A stretch of DNA of 64,000 nucleotides, taken from Vermamoeba vermiformis. Its lineage: Eukaryota > Tubulinea > Echinamoebida. Shown in pieces: positions 1 through 9,650 of the stretch (within the stretch, counting starts at the first letter, position 1; each line of letters begins with the position of its first letter). Both the position numbers and the translations under genes were made by a program. The notes beneath the pieces were generated by a model. The model was not told where the DNA came from. It did no database searches and saw only the letters and a program-made list of their open reading frames with translations. The stretch covers positions 124,001 to 188,000 of the forward strand of contig JBEWZL010000263.1 in NCBI GenBank assembly GCA_045837725.1, given 5' to 3'.

Positions 1-908
1 TTGAAGGTGCTGGGCGGTGTGTTGTCGCTGTCGTTCACTGAATCAGCACTGTCATTCACTGAACCAACACTGCTGTCACGTGTCACTGACTTCTGATTGG
101 TCGACTGAGCACGTGTACTCGGGTGCGGAGTGGCACTGTGACACGTGGACCAGCCATTGGTCAGTATCATCGGTGAGCTGTCAATCTGCAGCTCTGACGA
201 GTGACACGTGTCATCGTCCAGTCGCAACTTGTCTGGGTGAAGTCGCTGCGGGATGTCACGCGTCAGTTCGCACCCTGGCGTGCTGCCTGCAAACATGACA
301 CGTGACCGAGTGCACGGTGTGACAGGTGTTTCATGAACGACAGCATTTGACACGTTGACAGCGCTCACTGGCTGTTGCTCGTGATTGACACTCGAGACAG
401 GTCTCTTGTTGACACGGTGAGTGCCGCGCTGGTGCAGCAGTTGTTGCTGTTCAGTGATGTACTTGGTCTTATTGCCTAATATGGTGCGTGCTGTCTCGCT
501 GCGATGGGATTTCGGCTCGCGTTTGACAGTACGATGCGGATTGTTCCGTTGCTCGTGCACGCGGTGCTCATCGAGTCGTGTGTGTCGTGCAGTGCGAGCA
601 CGTGGTCGCGGTGACTGCGTGCTGTCAATGTCCTCCACGTGCTCGTTCGGAGCATTCAGCGCTTCGAAGGCTAGCTGGTGCAAGTGTTGCGCCAGGGGAT
701 TGTCTGATATAGCGTGTGGTACGTATATATCGCCACTTGCACTGGCATATTTGCGGCTGGGTATTACGCGGTGTTCTTGCTTCGGACGTCGTTTTCGAAC
801 AAAATCCAGAGAGAGCGTCTTGCCGTTGATGCACGGCTGAATATTCTTGGTACCAGAGGTGCCTAATAAACTCGATACAAATTTTCGATGCGCCTTATTC
901 GTACTCAT
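1..908 (-). CDS. Hypothetical low-complexity protein, N-terminal part (runs off left edge)
   Basis: Reading the minus strand from an ATG at 908 gives 302 codons without a stop down to base 1, so the gene continues outside the window. An open frame this long in mixed-composition DNA supports real coding. The protein begins MSTNKAHRKFVSSLLG, has basic patches (VRKRRPKQEHR around residue 40, VKREPKSHR around 140) and is otherwise rich in S, T, N, H and R with no recognisable domain, so it looks mostly disordered. A basic, disordered nuclear or cytoskeletal protein would fit, but this is inference. Peptide words such as DDTCHSS and STCHS are the coding shadow of the TGACACGTGTCA-type words that fill the window. 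The start sits about 410 bp from the divergent gene at 1321, so the two may share a promoter. Family unknown. Confidence 0.6.
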   Translation of the reverse strand, partial: MSTNKAHRKFVSSLLGTSGTKNIQPCINGKTLSLDFVRKRRPKQEHRVIPSRKYASASGDIYVPHAISDNPLAQHLHQLAFEALNAPNEHVEDIDSTQSPRPRARTARHTRLDEHRVHEQRNNPHRTVKREPKSHRSETARTILGNKTKYITEQQQLLHQRGTHRVNKRPVSSVNHEQQPVSAVNVSNAVVHETPVTPCTRSRVMFAGSTPGCELTRDIPQRLHPDKLRLDDDTCHSSELQIDSSPMILTNGWSTCHSATPHPSTRAQSTNQKSVTRDSSVGSVNDSADSVNDSDNTPPSTF

Positions 909-1320
909 GGCTTGTGGTGTTGTGTCGCGCAAATGGCGTGTGAAAAACAAATTGCGCAGAATTTCTTAGAAATCATCTGTTTGAATTTGGCGCGAAACAG
1001 TGCCCACAGCTCTACCACACTGTATTGCCACAGACAGCATTAGATAATCAATATGGTAGGATGCACACGCGCAACTAGCGTGATATGCGTATCAGATCGC
1101 CATACTATTGCCTAATTAATGCACTACTAATCACCCTATTATCGCCGACTAGTGGCGTCAAGTCAACAAGCTAGCTGCTGCCACTGTGAGTTCACTGCGT
1201 GCTCCCATCCGCAGTACGCTTGCATCTCTCTTCGCTTCACGCGCATCACCGATTAAAAAACGAAACATAGTCATCAATAATATTACCAATATTGTACATA
1301 ACAGCAGACAATATTCAGAG
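909..1320. other. Spacer between divergent genes, probable shared promoter
   Basis: About 410 bp separate two ATGs that point away from each other (908 on minus, 1321 on plus). I see A+T-rich stretches and a CCATAT/ATATGG type element near 1050-1110 but no convincing TATA box or RNA gene. The plus frame of the downstream gene stays open upstream to about 1186 without an ATG, so an upstream exon or non-ATG start is possible but unsupported. Confidence 0.35.
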
Positions 1321-2010
1321 ATGAAGGCAAATGATCCGCGTCGGATCTTGCTCGATCTCGAAGCAGAAATAGAGCGCGAACGAGAGGAGTGGCGCCGTGA
1401 CCCCGAAGAGCAGCCGAATGAGTCGCGCTGGCGCAGGTACTGGCGACACGTGCGTCGATTTGCGCGTGCCCACGACCACCAACTGACCCACGTGCTGCTG
1501 GCGTGCGTGATCCTGGGCCTGGCACTGCGCCTGAGCAGCGTGGAGACGCGCCACGACGAGGAGGTGGAGACACTGCGCGCACTGCTGATGACACTGCTGG
1601 CCCTGGTGGAGGAGCAGTCCGTGCAGCACCAACTCGCGGTGAATGCTGAGCTGCAGGAACAGTTGACAGCTGTCACGACACGTGTCACTCAGCTGTCGGC
1701 ACTCAACAAGCAGCAGTTGACGCAGTTGTCACGTGATCTGCTGCTATTAATAGCTCAGCTGCAGGCACAGCTCAACCACGCCACACAACACGCGCACCAT
1801 TCACTGAACACCACCAGTCACGTGATCGCACAGCTCAATCACGTGCTCGACACGCGCAACAAACGACGCAGCGCCAAAAATAGCACGGACAACAATAATA
1901 GCAGTGCTGCGGCTAATAATAGCACCGCAGAGATCAGCGGAACAATTCCCAGCAGCGCACCGACCCCCGCACCAAATGTGGCAAAGAGCGAGGACGGGCG
2001 CGTGTTCTAA
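1321..2010 (+). CDS. Hypothetical single-pass membrane protein with coiled coil
   Basis: A single-exon frame of 230 codons starts at the ATG at 1321 (MKANDPRRILLDLEAEIE). Residues 1-45 are highly charged and helical (EIEREREEWRRD). A hydrophobic segment around residues 58-72 (HVLLACVILGLALRL) could span a membrane. It is followed by a long coiled coil (about residues 75-185, repeated Q, L, H, T with regular leucines), then a low-complexity tail rich in N, S, A and P. The topology suggests a tether or scaffold anchored by one helix, but I recognise no family. The frame is open upstream without ATG and would there encode a basic, mitochondrial-presequence-like stretch, so targeting is uncertain. 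An AATAAA lies 22 bp past the stop. The gene converges on NUP54 with only 58 bp between stop codons. Confidence 0.6.
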   Translation: MKANDPRRILLDLEAEIEREREEWRRDPEEQPNESRWRRYWRHVRRFARAHDHQLTHVLLACVILGLALRLSSVETRHDEEVETLRALLMTLLALVEEQSVQHQLAVNAELQEQLTAVTTRVTQLSALNKQQLTQLSRDLLLLIAQLQAQLNHATQHAHHSLNTTSHVIAQLNHVLDTRNKRRSAKNSTDNNNSSAAANNSTAEISGTIPSSAPTPAPNVAKSEDGRVF

Positions 2011-2031
2011 ATATAGGCCCTTCTACAGGGA

Positions 2032-2037
2032 AATAAA
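2032..2037 (+). terminator. AATAAA polyadenylation signal
   Basis: AATAAA lies 22 bp downstream of the stop at 2010, consistent with a very short 3'UTR in a compact genome. Confidence 0.5.
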
Positions 2038-2068
2038 AGCTATTTATAGACGAGTATGGCACAGGTAG

Positions 2069-3357
2069 TTACAAATACGGCGTTTTCTGCTGCGAGGTGG
2101 CAGTGGTGGAGCGCTGTTCCGCGTCAGTGAGCTGCTCGGTGATGCTTTGCAGTTGTTTCATGTCGGTGGTGAGCAGCTCCATGATGACTTTCAGACCCTG
2201 CCGCTGCTCGTTCAAGAAGTGCGCAATCTTGTCGAGTGTCTCTTCATCGATCGGCTCGGACTGATAGCGCTGTCGCTCCTCGTTCTGCATCACGTGCTGC
2301 ATGGTGACAGTGGCCTGCAGTTCGTGGAGCAGTGTCTTGTACTGGTGCGGCTTGTTCAACTCGCGCATCATGCCCTCGCAGCGACTCTTGTACTGCTCCT
2401 CGCTGCTGCTCGCGTGCCAGCCCTGATTGGCCAGCAGCTCTTTCTTCTTCATCACGCGGATCACGCGCTGTGCCAGACTCATCTGCGTGCGACGGTACTG
2501 ATCGAGCTTGACCGTGGTCTCGAGCTCGTGCTGTCGCATCAACTGACTGATCAGCGCTTGGATGTTCTTCAACGCCACGCTGTGTTGCGCACTCATCTTG
2601 TCCTGCTCACTCACGCGCAGCTTCAGCTCTTTGAAGCCGATAGCTTGCACGGGGATCATGCTGTAGTGGGGACTGGTGTTAGTGGACGCGTATTAATAGG
2701 GGCACTCAACCTGTGCTGCACTCACCACTGCGGATCTGGCACGTTCTGCAAGGCATATTGCCACAACTTCTCGGGAAATTTCTCTGGCCGTCTCTCGCGC
2801 AGGGCCAGCACGTGCTGCGGCGGAACAATGTTGTAGAACACGTGTCGGAACTGACAGTACGCGCTGTTCGGATCCCACTGTCGCGCGATTTGTTCGAGCT
2901 CATCGAGGGGATTCTGCGTCAATAGTGCACCAGTGGGCTGCGCGGAGGTGTTGGTGGTGAATGGCGTCATGGTGGACTGCGCGGATGTGGCTGGCGTGGT
3001 GGGGGCAAACATGCTGCAATTAATTAGTAAGAATACGATCAGGCGTATCTGTGTTATGGCTATGCTTGTGTTTGATGTTGTTGAAATAATTTAATGTAAT
3101 TTAAAATAATTAATTATTAATAATATTGGGCGGCAAATTATTTACCTCGGGGTAGATCCAGCTCCAAAAGAAAAAGTGCTCGTTGCAGGAGCAGATTGTG
3201 CTGAAAAAAATGAGCTAGTAGTGGGTGTAGCAGCTGTCGTTGACGGTGTACCAAATGAGAAGGTAGATGTGCTCCCACTCGGCTGCGTTGTCGCCGAGGG
3301 TGAAAACAGCGACGAAGTGGAGCCAGTACTCGTGCCAGTGCCGAATGTGAACGCCAT
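2069..3357 (-). CDS. NUP54: Nucleoporin Nup54 (p54 of the Nup62 complex)
   Basis: Three exons (3357-3146, 3013-2726, 2660-2069) join in frame to give 363 aa. Exon 1 encodes a GFG/FG-type low-complexity region (MAFTFGTGTSTGSTSS, TFSFG repeats) typical of FG nucleoporins. Exon 2 carries the start of the conserved alpha region (LLTQNPLDELEQIARQWDPN, then a YCQFRHVFYNIVPP-like stretch). Exon 3 is the helical Nup54 domain (IPVQAIGFKELKLRV). Nup54 forms the central channel complex with Nup62 and Nup58 and lines the pore with FG repeats. At 363 aa it is shorter than the ~500 aa vertebrate protein, mainly through a smaller FG region. Junction phases: AG|C and TG|C. The 5' side abuts the repeat island beginning near 3.4 kb. 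Confidence 0.88.
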
Positions 3358-3653
3358 CGTGTGTGTAGTGTGGTGTTACGATTGAGCACTGATGTTCGCT
3401 AGTTGGTCGTGTCACAAAATGAAATTTTCTCCGTGAAAAATTGATGACCAATCTTCACGGAGGCATGTCATAACATCATGACAGCGTGATCTTCTGACTG
3501 GCGACAACTGATTGCTGGCACTAATCTCCTGCCTAAGGATAACTGATTCAGACCAATGCAGGTGCCTGGATTGTCCAGGAGGTCAAACAATCAATTTGCA
3601 GATTTCTTTATAATGCAGATAGACTGCCATTTGGGCAGTCATGCAGTCCACTG
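3358..3653. other. NUP54 upstream spacer, start of the repeat island
   Basis: The first ~100 bp upstream of NUP54 would hold its promoter; I see no clear TATA box. From about 3460 the composition changes and the palindromic words common elsewhere are no longer seen, so the host-to-repeat boundary is probably here. Confidence 0.3.
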
Positions 3654-3965
3654 TCATTTGCAGAATGCTGCTAAGGGGCCTAGTAAGAACATTCCAGTCA
3701 TTAACTTCTTACAGAATCCAATAAAGTACCCAGAAGGTTTTATAACGGCTCTTGATGGTGTGAAAGGATGGCACCAGGGAACAGCAACAATTCCAGCTCC
3801 TGTCCATGGCAAAACAGAGGAAATGGGATTATGACCAACAGCTTTGGAAGAGAGGTCCAGAGTTGCATTAATAGGTGTTAACTTAACATAAATAAAACAC
3901 CCATATCCTGTGTGGATGAGCCAGCCAATGTGAGATGTCCAGCTTATACTGTCTGCCATAAGCAT
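3654..3965 (-). CDS. Hypothetical ORF within repeat island, possibly element-derived
   Basis: A 103-codon frame is open here, with hydrophobic and aromatic stretches (WTSHIGWLIHTGYGCFIYV; WCHPFTPSRAVIKPSGYF). I do not recognise the family. It lies in repeat-rich DNA with no obvious promoter or neighbour of known function, and could be a decayed fragment of a mobile-element gene or a chance frame. Confidence 0.2.
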   Translation of the reverse strand: MLMADSISWTSHIGWLIHTGYGCFIYVKLTPINATLDLSSKAVGHNPISSVLPWTGAGIVAVPWCHPFTPSRAVIKPSGYFIGFCKKLMTGMFLLGPLAAFCK

Positions 3966-4431
3966 CTGCAGACCCAGCCTTCCATCAGTAGCATCAGTTG
4001 GCTTTGGGCTAAGTGCTGGAGGCTGAAAATGCTAAGGGGAAAGAGTATTTCTATATGCCATGTATGTGGTTAAGCATATTCCTTCCATAAAAAAGTTTGC
4101 CCCATGCTGGACAAAGTTACAACATAAAAAAGTATGATGCAAAAATTTTTGGACGGTTAGGTGACAATGACTTGTAGCTAAAGTTCAGTGGTGCATAAAA
4201 TACGTATAGTTGTGTTGTGCAATATATGTGTTGATGGATGGGTTCATACTTAATGAAAATTTACAAATTGCTGTCACTACAATATCATTGACAATTACTC
4301 ATATCTTCTTGTTATATAGTGATAGTTCTATGTATTTCCAAAGTTTAAAGGTTTTGCAGCATATAGAACAAAGTTCTGTTACTTCAGTTCTTTGCAGAAC
4401 AAAGACATTTTCAGCCTCCAGTGGCTTGCCC

Positions 4432-4513
4432 AAGGAGGTCGGCCAGGCCAAGTTGGCCAGTGTGGCCGGCCAAGCCTTTGTGGCCAGGCCAAGTTGGCCA
4501 GTCCGGCCGGCCA
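4432..4513. repeat. GGCC-rich palindromic repeat block 1
   Basis: Repeated short units built on GGCC (GGCCAAGTTGGCCAG, GGCCGGCCAAG) alternate with short spacers. Many units are self-complementary (TTGGCC/GGCCAA, GGCCGGCC). Similar blocks recur near 4836-4860, 5085-5275 and 8080-8170. Confidence 0.75.
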
Positions 4514-4629
4514 GGTATGTAGGTATGGTACAAGGCACCAACTGGTGTGTCTGTACATATGAGGCATTAGTATACATATTACTGCACCATTGGCTGATAA
4601 CAAACCACTAGTAACTGACATCCAGAAAA

Positions 4630-4836
4630 ATAAAAAAATGGCAGACAGCAGGAATTGAACCTGGGACTGTATGGCTACTCAGATTTTTTCTAAGTCCAAT
4701 AAATAAAAATCCATGCAGATACCAGGAATTGAACCCAGGGCAACCACACCCCCATACAAACTTACCATAAAATTTTGCCTACAGCAGGAATTGAACCTGC
4801 TCCTGCATCATACCTGGCAAAATTACTAAGTCCAAC
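4630..4836 (-). repeat. Tandem tRNA T-arm-like units (three copies, minus orientation)
   Basis: Read on the minus strand, three units spaced about 70 bp apart each contain GGTTCAATTCCTG, close to the pol III B box/T-arm consensus, downstream of or beside TTGGACTTAG. The unit near 4783-4799 forms a T-arm-like hairpin (GCAGG-TTCAATT-CCTGC, five base pairs and a seven-base loop). No complete tRNA cloverleaf is evident, so these look like tRNA-derived SINE pieces rather than functional tRNA genes. They face a second set in the opposite orientation at 5279-5411. Confidence 0.6.
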
Positions 4837-4868
4837 CGGCCGGCCTGGCCGGACCGGCCGCCCTTCTT
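4836..4868. repeat. GGCC-rich palindromic repeat block 2 (short)
   Basis: CCGGCCGGCCTGGCCGG-type sequence directly joins the T-arm-like array to the duplicated unit that follows, matching the arrangement seen at 8080-8204. Confidence 0.6.
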
Positions 4869-4985
4869 GGGTCCACTGGTGCTAATGGCAAAGTTTGGTA
4901 TAAGTTGGTCAATTACTAACATCAGCGGATGCAGCGACCCCAGACGCAATGTCCACGGACGGATGAAAATTTTTTGGAGGATGGG
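4869..4985 (+). repeat. Dispersed repeat copy A (partner at 8204-8305)
   Basis: About 60 bp (ending TTGGTCAATTACTAACATCAG) are nearly identical to the copy at 8204-8305, and a diverged tail with a GGATGG..AAAA..GGATG..TGCC pattern follows in both. Each copy lies next to a GGCC-rich block. The two copies flank the transposase gene in direct orientation. Confidence 0.65.
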
Positions 4986-5084
4986 ATGCTGCCTATACCT
5001 ATCGAAGTTTCAACTTGTCTGGGCCAGATAACTTAGCTGGGCTGACATCTCACCCTGCTGGCTAGTCATCCACACTGGATTGGC

Positions 5085-5275
5085 CCTCCTCCCAAAGGCT
5101 TGGCCAGCCACACAGGCCAACCCTGGCCAAACTAGGCTGAAGATCTGTGCAGAACATTCCCAGGCCTCCAGCACTAAGTCCAAAGGGGGACGGCCGGGCC
5201 AAGTTGGCCTGGGCGGCCGGTTTGGCCTGGGCGGCCGGAGTGGCCAGGGTGGCCGGTCCGGCCAGGCCGGCCGGT
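5085..5275. repeat. GGCC-rich palindromic repeat block 3
   Basis: This block carries TTGGCCAGCC..GGCCAACC units, then a dense run near 5175-5275 (GGCCTGGGCGGCCGGTTTGG and relatives). It forms the centre of the large inverted arrangement of T-arm-like arrays. Confidence 0.7.
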
Positions 5276-5278
5276 GGG

Positions 5279-5411
5279 ACTTAGTAATTTTACCAGGTAG
5301 GCTGCAGGAGCAGGTTCAATTCCTGGTGACTGCTGCCAATTTTTTATTTTTTGGACTTAGCAAAATTCAATGGCCTTTGAGTCAAGGGTTCAAATCCTGG
5401 TGTATGCATGA
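5279..5411 (+). repeat. tRNA T-arm-like units (two copies, plus orientation)
   Basis: Two units starting near GGGACTTAG/TTGGACTTAG each carry a B-box-like core (GGTTCAATTCC near 5314, GGTTCAAATCC near 5382). The first is a diverged inverted copy of the unit at 4781-4836, sharing ACTTAGTAATTTT and GCAGGAGCAGGTTCAATTCC, so the arrays form an imperfect inverted repeat about 0.5 kb apart. Confidence 0.6.
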
Positions 5412-5984
5412 ATTGCTAATTATTTTTTAGTTTGTGACCACAACTCAACCATCCATAAAACAATACTAAACAGCTTATATTAATCATTAACTATCTTATA
5501 TAACCTTGGTAAGTCTTATTTTCAAGTATTTTGAGCAGATCTGAGCATTTGACAAAAAATCGTCTGAGGTTGGCTGGCTTGCAGGCGCTCTATCTCAGTT
5601 AGTAATTCATGCACATGCGTGCACATGCGTTCATTAGATAGAGCTCTAAATTTGCAAGTAAATTAAAAAAAATTTATCGATTTTGGATGCGTAGATGCGG
5701 AAATTGCTTAAAATCACTCCTGCTAGGCAGCAACCTCTTCCTATTAATTCCGCATTATCTCGGGTTGTATTGCTTTGTTTTTCAATATCTTGGTGTCGTT
5801 TTGATAGGAAATTCAATTTCGCATTCATTCAAAAAAAGTTCGAGTCAATTTGATGCAGCACAAGCTGAGAAATTAGCGTTTTTGTACATTTGCAGATCAT
5901 GTTAAGCAAGCAGTCATAACACACTGTCACTAATGGTGATATTCATCAGTTTACCAGCTCTCACAACTGATTAAAGTAGTTGTA
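5412..5984. other. Spacer upstream of transposase, contains a hairpin
   Basis: No gene is seen. At about 5587-5646, GCGCTCTATCT and AGATAGAGCTC form the arms of a hairpin around a loop with repeated GCACATGCG; this may be part of an element end. The rest is A+T-rich and probably holds the promoter and 5' end of the transposase gene. Confidence 0.4.
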
Positions 5985-7973
5985 ATGTACAGGTAAGTGA
6001 TATTGAATTGCATCGATTCAGTATTAATATTCGTCTACCAGATCCCCAAAGAAAATAAAACGCACAAGCAAAAAACAGTTCAAAGTCCTCAAGTTAGAGA
6101 CAAAACTATTATCAGCCAACGCTCAAGTAGTATTATATGAGTACATTAAAGACAAATTGGAGGTGGCCTCTCAAGGACGCAGTGTGCCTTTTCGCCTACT
6201 GCCGTAAGTCAATGTTTTTCATTTTGAACCGTGAATAACTTTGTACTAGGAGCCACCTAACTCCTGCTGATGCCACCAAAATATTCTTACATTGGCTAAT
6301 GAATTACAAGCCATTGCGATATTATGCAGCATGGTTAGAGGATCTGGTGCCGAAAAGTAGCTTTAATGAGTTCATCTATCGAATGCTTGAAATTGTACGT
6401 GCAAATCATTGTGTGCAGCTTATATTTATTCAATTGAATTGCAGCTAAAGGACTTTCCAAATGAGCATATCTCTTCAACGGCAGAGCAACGCGAGAGAGC
6501 TTCGCAAGCAGAGTTGTTAGGGTTATTTACGCGCATTCGAGCTGCAATGGACGGCACGCACACCCCTGTACAAGTTACAAAAGCAGTGCGTAAAGCCTTG
6601 AACAAAAAAGGAAACAAGTATCACAGTTTTAAGCTAAAGACACAAGCTTTAACAACCTTGGTAAGCAAGGATACTTCTTACAATTGTTCTAATTCTGTTA
6701 GGCGTGCACTGACATGGCAAATCGCTTTTTCTATGTCTCGGATTCGCATCCAGCTGGTGAATACAATGACCAAAAGCTGCTATCAACATACATCGAAGAC
6801 TACAAAACTGTCATGCAAAAAGGAGAAGTGACAATTGCTGATGGAGCTTTCTCAAAGGATGCACCAAGTACCATGTTTTGGGGTAAGAATAGCAATATTA
6901 TTTAGTTTTATTTTGACGGTGATTAGTTCCCATTCGAAAACCTCAAGGAGGAGAATTATCTGCTGTACAAGCACTTAGCAATGATGCCCATCGCCTCATT
7001 AGAAGTAGCATAGAAAGAAGCTTTGGTTTACTCAAAACTTTGTTTAAAGTTTTGAGAAAAAAGTACAAGCACAGACTAGACACCTACAACTTGGTCTTCA
7101 AAATTTGTGTTGCACTGTACAACATTCAGCTGACTGCATCAACTGTGAACTACAGCAACCATCCAATTATGACGTAAGACAATGTACAAACACAATGAAG
7201 TACTAATAGTATTGCAGCTATGAGCCAGTGCTAAATCAGGAATTAGATGGTGAAGAACAGTCAGAAAATGAAGAGGAAATGGCTTTTAACTCATTGCCTT
7301 TCTTTAAGCAGCTTGCTGTGTGGGATGGTGAAGAGCCTGAACTTCAACCGCCACAGCCACCAGAGGACAGCAGTGAATCTGGAGATGAACAGATGGTTAA
7401 TGCATTCAATATGGCCATTGATGAACGAAACTTGGCAGCTTTGAAGGATGCTGACATCAGTGATGATGATGACAATGCGTTTCCTGCCCATCATGAAAGC
7501 ATGGATGATGAGGAGTATGTGAATGATGCTTACGACGAGCCTCCAGACTACGAGATATCTGAACAAGATCTGAACACCAACAAGCGGCAAAGAAGAAAGC
7601 TTCTGAATAAGCTCAGGCACTCGCCAGCTATGTTACAGAATTCAAAGCTTATTACAAGTTATGGAAAGACTTCTCAAATGCATCAAAGAGAATGCAAAAC
7701 TTGCACAATAGTTCTGCGCAGAACCCAGTTGCCTTCAATAACAGATCATTCAGAGAGGCGCTCCATGCTGTTTCTCAAGCTAATAAGGCTATAACGGATG
7801 CAGACAAGCGGTTCACAATGTTTTCTGTCCTGACACCTGCTGACATGGAGTTGTTGAGAGATCTGGCGGAGAAAGACGAGTCAGATGCTTCTTCTAACAG
7901 CAATCAAGCCCCTGCTGTAGATAGTGATGAAAGTGGACCCTCCCAGACACCTTCCAAAAAGCAAAAAGTGTAA
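5985..7973 (+). mobile_element. Harbinger-like (PIF/DDE_Tnp_4) transposase gene, seven exons, one apparent frame break
   Basis: Seven exons can be joined: 5985-5992, 6042-6203, 6250-6394, 6445-6660, 6702-6882, 6927-7173 and 7218 onward. The N-terminus is basic (KKIKRTSKK). The predicted catalytic acids are D in ACTDMANRF, D in TIADGAF and E in IRSSIERSFGLLK, the last being typical of Harbinger transposases. After the DDE core comes an acidic tail (residues DEE and DDDD). The frame entered at 7218 stops at 7794. A second frame, open until the stop at 7973, continues with a YYKLWKDFSNA-type helix and a PSKKQKV end, so a one-base shift or an unseen short intron lies near 7600-7620. Clean introns and no other breaks suggest a young or domesticated copy. 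I could not find terminal inverted repeats or target duplications. Autonomous elements of this family usually also encode a Myb-like protein, which I do not see. Confidence 0.75.
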
Positions 7974-8463
7974 CTTCCATAGACAATGTCCCTTAATGTT
8001 CAGAGAGTGTGTATCAGTAGTTTTATAGTGTAGTTAATATAAATATGCAAGTTTTAGTCACTTATCTCATATACCCACTTGGCCGGCCGGACTGGCCGGG
8101 CCGGCCACTCAGTCCAAGCCGGCCACAAAGGCCCGGCCGGCCATCTTGGCTTATCTGGCCTGGCCGTCCCCCAAAGATTTTGATGCCAATAATGGTACTT
8201 CTTGAGTCCGCTGGTACTAATGGCAATGTTTGGTAGAAGTTGGTCAATTACTAACATCAGTGGTGTGCCACCAAGGATGGACAGACAAAAAAAAAAGGGA
8301 TGTTGCCTTGGGCAGAACAACCCCTATGCTTATACCATACGTGGCACTGAGTCTCCTAGGTTTTTTCGAGAACATGCTTTAACCTTGAAGGCTAGAAGAC
8401 AAGCCCCTAATGTCATGTCAGTTAATCCTGCATGTAAAGGTAGCTCAGCTGTCACGTGAAATA
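7974..8463. repeat. GGCC-rich block 4 and dispersed repeat copy B
   Basis: After the transposase 3' end there is a GGCC-rich block (about 8080-8170), then copy B (8204-8305) of the unit at 4869-4985 with an A10 run, then unremarkable sequence to the BCCIP stop. A TCACGTGA word appears at 8452-8459, immediately outside the island. Confidence 0.6.
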
Positions 8464-9509
8464 TTACTTCTTCTCTTTATTGGGCTTTACTTGCTCAGGA
8501 TCTACAGCAATAGATTTCATGTGCGGAATTACTTTCTTGTTGATCTGCTCACGCGTCAGCACCATGAACACACGACTGTCTTTGGTGTACGCAGCAAGGG
8601 TCATTTTATCTTCTTCATCGCTCGCTGGTCTCTTGCGCTCGCAGCTGAACATGCCAGCAGCGTGTTGGGCATAAGTGGCCTCTTCGAATCGATACCACTC
8701 CACTGCGCCTATTTTTAGCTCATTCGACACGCGCCGTTTCTTCTTCTTCGGTCCCTCATCCTCGTCCTCTTCAGGCAGGGGCTTAGTGACTGTGTACTGC
8801 GAGGTGATGAGCAGATAATATTCAAAGTCGTAGCTCTTCTGTCCGCTCTGCACGCAGCGCTCAATCTCGCGATGGAGATACAGATGCAGATGCGGAATGA
8901 GTTCGTCGGGCACATTGAGCAGCCGCTGATTGAGCACCAGTCCGACGCGTTCAGAGCTCAGTACCTTCTGCCAGAGTGCGCCCTGTTTGTTGTCTGTCAA
9001 CACACCGTGCTGCTGCGCGTTCTGTTTGACAAACGACAAGATCTGCTGGGTGCACTGCTGGTCGCGGTACTTGTGCACTGGCAGCGCGGTAATGTAGCCC
9101 ACGCCGTCATCCTCGCCCTCAATTTTGATGATGCTGCCGACAGGATTGTTCTCGCTCACCACGAGCTCAGCCAGCTCTCTGTTGTTGAAGGTCGGATCGT
9201 CGATCAGATCTGTCGCCAAGTTCTTGACCATGTGATAGTCTATCTCTGCTGGGTCCATGAACACAAAGTCTACTACGACTTCTTCTTGCTCTGCTTCTTC
9301 TTCCGAGCTCTGCATTATCGAGCATTACAATTAAAATAATTTTAAATGGATCCGGATCCAAAATAAATTAGAAACGAGTGCTGCAGTGAAATGTGATTAA
9401 TATCATTAATTAAATAAGCGTTCATTAACTCTAATGCTGCGCCATTCTAATGCTATTGTGCACGTACCTCCTCTGCCTTCTTTCGCTTTTTCGCGTTGTT
9501 GTCGCTCAT
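8464..9509 (-). CDS. BCCIP: BCCIP/Bcp1 family protein
   Basis: Exon 1 (9509-9468) encodes the basic start MSDNNAKKRKKAEE; exon 2 (9309-8464) the rest, joined in phase 0 for 295 aa. After an acidic stretch the family signature follows: VDFVFMDPAEIDYHMVKNL, then NRELAELVV, then VGSIIKIEGEDDGVGYITAL. Later come YLLITSQYT and a PKKKKRRVSNELK basic motif, probably a nuclear signal. BCCIP in animals binds BRCA2 and p21; yeast Bcp1 is a chaperone for ribosomal protein Rpl23 and aids nuclear export, and that ribosome-assembly role is likely the ancestral one. The length matches the family (about 280-320 aa). It lies 3' to COG2 on the same strand. Confidence 0.88.
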
Positions 9510-9650
9510 TCTACTGTATTATGCACGTACTATTAATGTTAATTATAACTCTAATGGACAGATGTGCCGCGCTGTTGTAATAATAATAAGACAATAATAG
9601 CAACAGTAATTTTCGCACGACTCCCAGCGATGCATTAACTTTGCAACTAT

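Noticed and set aside
17-298. 93-codon plus-strand frame at the left edge
   Set aside because: The minus strand is open for 302 codons over the same DNA; the plus reading is Cys/Ser/His noise from the palindromic words.
1186-1320. N-terminal extension of the membrane/coiled-coil protein from a GTG
   Set aside because: GTG starts are not expected in nuclear genes. The ATG at 1321 was used, although the upstream frame is open and presequence-like.
2147-2836. 229-codon plus-strand frame over NUP54
   Set aside because: Antisense shadow that crosses a NUP54 intron; leucine/histidine-rich translation without domain.
4630-5411. True tRNA genes
   Set aside because: Only the T-arm/B-box part is recognisable; no A box, anticodon arm or acceptor pairing was found.
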